A program made the translations under genes and the position numbers. The notes below the pieces were generated by a model. The model saw only the letters and a program-made list of their open reading frames with translations, made no database searches and had not been told where the DNA came from. 23,536 nucleotides of DNA, taken from positions 1-23,536 of the forward strand of contig DASRSE010000259.1 in the NCBI GenBank assembly GCA_035656655.1, given 5' to 3'. The first letter of the stretch is position 1; every line of letters begins with the position of its first letter. The stretch comes from DASRSE01 sp035656655 (GTDB lineage: Bacteria; Planctomycetota; Planctomycetia; Pirellulales; DASRSE01). This document shows positions 23,001 through 23,536 of this stretch, in pieces.

Positions 23001-23273
23001 CACCACGCTGACGCCTTGAATCGACTTCGACTCCACGCGCTCGCACCCGGTCGCCTGATTGGTCCAGCGCTCGATCCGATTCGTAATCGTTTTTTCAATC
23101 GAGGTCGTCGGCATTCCGCCGTAATAGGTCATCACCTGCACGGCCGGCGCTTTGAAGACGGGCAGAATATCGACCGCAATCCCGGAGATCGCCACGAAGC
23201 CCATCACCAAAATCAGCAGCGCCAGCACCGCCACGGCGTAGGGATTCTTCAGAGAAAGCTTGACAATATCCAT
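20016..23273 (-). CDS. RND efflux pump, inner-membrane permease
   Basis: This 1085-residue protein is the inner-membrane engine of a tripartite efflux system. It has the usual RND plan: a first membrane helix near residues 12-35, a large periplasmic loop, membrane helices 2-6, a second helix/loop repeat and a terminal helix bundle. Length is normal. In helix 4 the segment AIGPLVDVTIVVLENTHRH has Asp404, but Val405 stands where AcrB has its second Asp (D408). In helix 10 Ser975 replaces the AcrB Lys940 in VVSNGVLLVDFANKQ. It is therefore not a standard HAE1 drug pump and lies nearer the CzcA/CusA or divergent planctomycete branch, so the substrate is open. The ATG at 23273 lacks a clear Shine-Dalgarno site. 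The adaptor and duct genes follow downstream on the same strand. Confidence 0.93.
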   Translation of the reverse strand: MDIVKLSLKNPYAVAVLALLILVMGFVAISGIAVDILPVFKAPAVQVMTYYGGMPTTSIEKTITNRIERWTNQATGCERVESKSIQGVSVVRLYFHDDVDPNKALTLVNSLALGALPTLPPNTLPPVVLPFDPTGTIPLGILSITSPDLDETQLKDLARIELRNMLGGIKGVVAPAVFGGQDRTILIYVDPQKLEARNLSPLDVVDALGRQNLMVTPGVVKFGAFEFQLDTNAMVSAVEELNNIPLRTGAGNRVYLSDVGVAKDSHTIQTGLVRINGHRQVYVPIYRQQGASSLTVVSGVRAELAHMEETFKANGKNVHLELVMDQSVYVKNAIESLIHEGIIGAVLVAVMILIFLGNWRMTLFATMSIPLAILVSLICLSSGGNTINAMTLGGLALAIGPLVDVTIVVLENTHRHQTLGKSSLRAAYDGATEVIVPVFVATLTTIIVLCPIALMPGMGGFLFRPLTLALAFAMLASFVLSVTLIPALCAKYLKHEHPHPGDEHVQEGIGKRLYQRIDAALHRLTQRYAAILEVALRHRALVLTTVGILFLASLTLLLGIGREFFPQVDAGQITMYVRCGAGTNLEATEQRIIEVEKFITDVIPASERTMLVSELGLVPDWSAAYTANSGTQDAVLKIQLNDERTKSAQEYAIELRHRLAGASEFADMHFSFDTGGMISAALNYGASSPIDLQIAGGKTEEAHALAERAREWIAKVPGAADVRVLQRLDAKQLLIDVDRAKASDADLTEAQVVGQVVTAMNSSISLHRVFWIDPKSGNQYFVAVQYPEDANRRLEDVLDIPVTGGKDTHPVKLSSLASIRPASAPVEMNHVNLARTFDVLVNTENIDIGTLVGNLNMREFQQNEWKNTNSGSASVPPDSEDGEMNFPGGIRVAVKGEYSRMTQSFGSLGFGLVLAALLVYLLLVVLFRSFVGPGVIMFTIPLGLIGVLGMLYVTHTTLNVQSSMGVIFMVGIVVSNGVLLVDFANKQRKLGADIRTAIQLAATIRFRPILMTFLATFLDLIPMAIGLGRGSEANVPLARAVVGGLLTSTCLTLVIVPIMYTLLSKEQTSDVQSVDEELAETVPAH

Positions 23274-23495
23274 AGGACGTACGTGGAGTCTGCCGGAGTT
23301 GCAATCACATCCAGAGAGGCGGCGTAGGAAGGGGCTGGGGCCGTTGACCTCGGACCAAAGCGAATCGTTTTCGTTCGTGGGCCAAGTGAACCATTCAAAT
23401 GCGGGCTCGGAACGGCAGGCAGGTTTATCGCCGCGGCGGGTCCGGGCGTGGCCGGTGGTCAGTTGGCATTACAGAACACAACCAAGCCGGCGGCC

Positions 23496-23524
23496 TGATC
23501 ACCGGACCGATCATTTTTATTATA
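23496..23524 (-). promoter_or_regulatory. Possible -10 box and operator upstream of the RND gene
   Basis: On the minus strand TATAAT (23524 to 23519) is followed by TGATC-N8-GATCA (23513 to 23496). The dyad would cover the expected start of transcription, as a repressor operator might. The -35 box would lie beyond the right edge, so the promoter cannot be confirmed. The leader to the RND start codon would be about 240 nt. I see nothing else between 23274 and 23495. Confidence 0.3.
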
Positions 23525-23536
23525 GAGAAATCGCAC

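Noticed and set aside
21660..23327. Plus-strand open frame of 555 codons (and 20391-21608, 405 codons)
   Set aside because: Both lie opposite the RND pump gene. Their His/Arg/Asp-rich sequences resemble no family and arise from codon bias of the real gene.

Overview
The window looks like a piece of a GC-rich Planctomycetota chromosome, probably Pirellulales-like. The pointers are a Tat-exported DUF1501 protein, a GH10-fold protein with degenerate catalytic motifs, a TolC-type lipoprotein with a long Ala/Pro-rich linker, and sparse gene packing with weak Shine-Dalgarno sites. The phylum call is inferred from gene content. There is no rRNA, tRNA, CRISPR array, prophage or transposase.

Layout. 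Positions 1-7236 are a minus-strand run. It holds a possible gene start cut by the left edge, a small membrane methyltransferase, a DUF1501 protein, a GNAT acetyltransferase, an FAD monooxygenase, a RibD-C/DHFR-like reductase and a VWA-domain protein. Positions 7467-8903 (plus) hold the GH10-like protein. Positions 8904-15756 are the sulfate-uptake region: cysT-cysW-cysA-yezD, then a minus-strand stand-alone E2-type acyltransferase, a 740-bp repeat-rich spacer, then sbp-yezD-winged-helix regulator. Positions 15777-23273 are a tripartite RND efflux system on the minus strand (RND pump, HlyD adaptor, TolC-type protein), with a universal stress protein gene on the opposite strand between pump and adaptor.

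The most interesting signal is regulatory. Both sulfate units (cysTWA-yezD and sbp-yezD-wHTH) are preceded by sigma-54 type -24/-12 promoters with exact GG-N10-GC spacing, at 9033-9048 and 13413-13428. Upstream of each lie copies of a 16-bp dyad, consensus TGCTGG-N4-CCAGCA: one copy before cysT (8988-9003) and two before sbp (13292-13307 and 13313-13328), the latter pair centred 21 bp apart. This is the architecture of an enhancer-dependent RpoN regulon. It predicts that sulfate import here is switched on by a sigma-54 activator encoded outside the window. Each unit also carries its own small DUF2292 (YezD-like) gene.

In the model I infer, Sbp captures periplasmic sulfate, CysT/CysW form the channel, CysA drives it, and the two YezD-like proteins act in an unknown way in the same response. 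The sbp transcript would carry a leader of about 450 nt filled with dRS3/REP-like palindromes.
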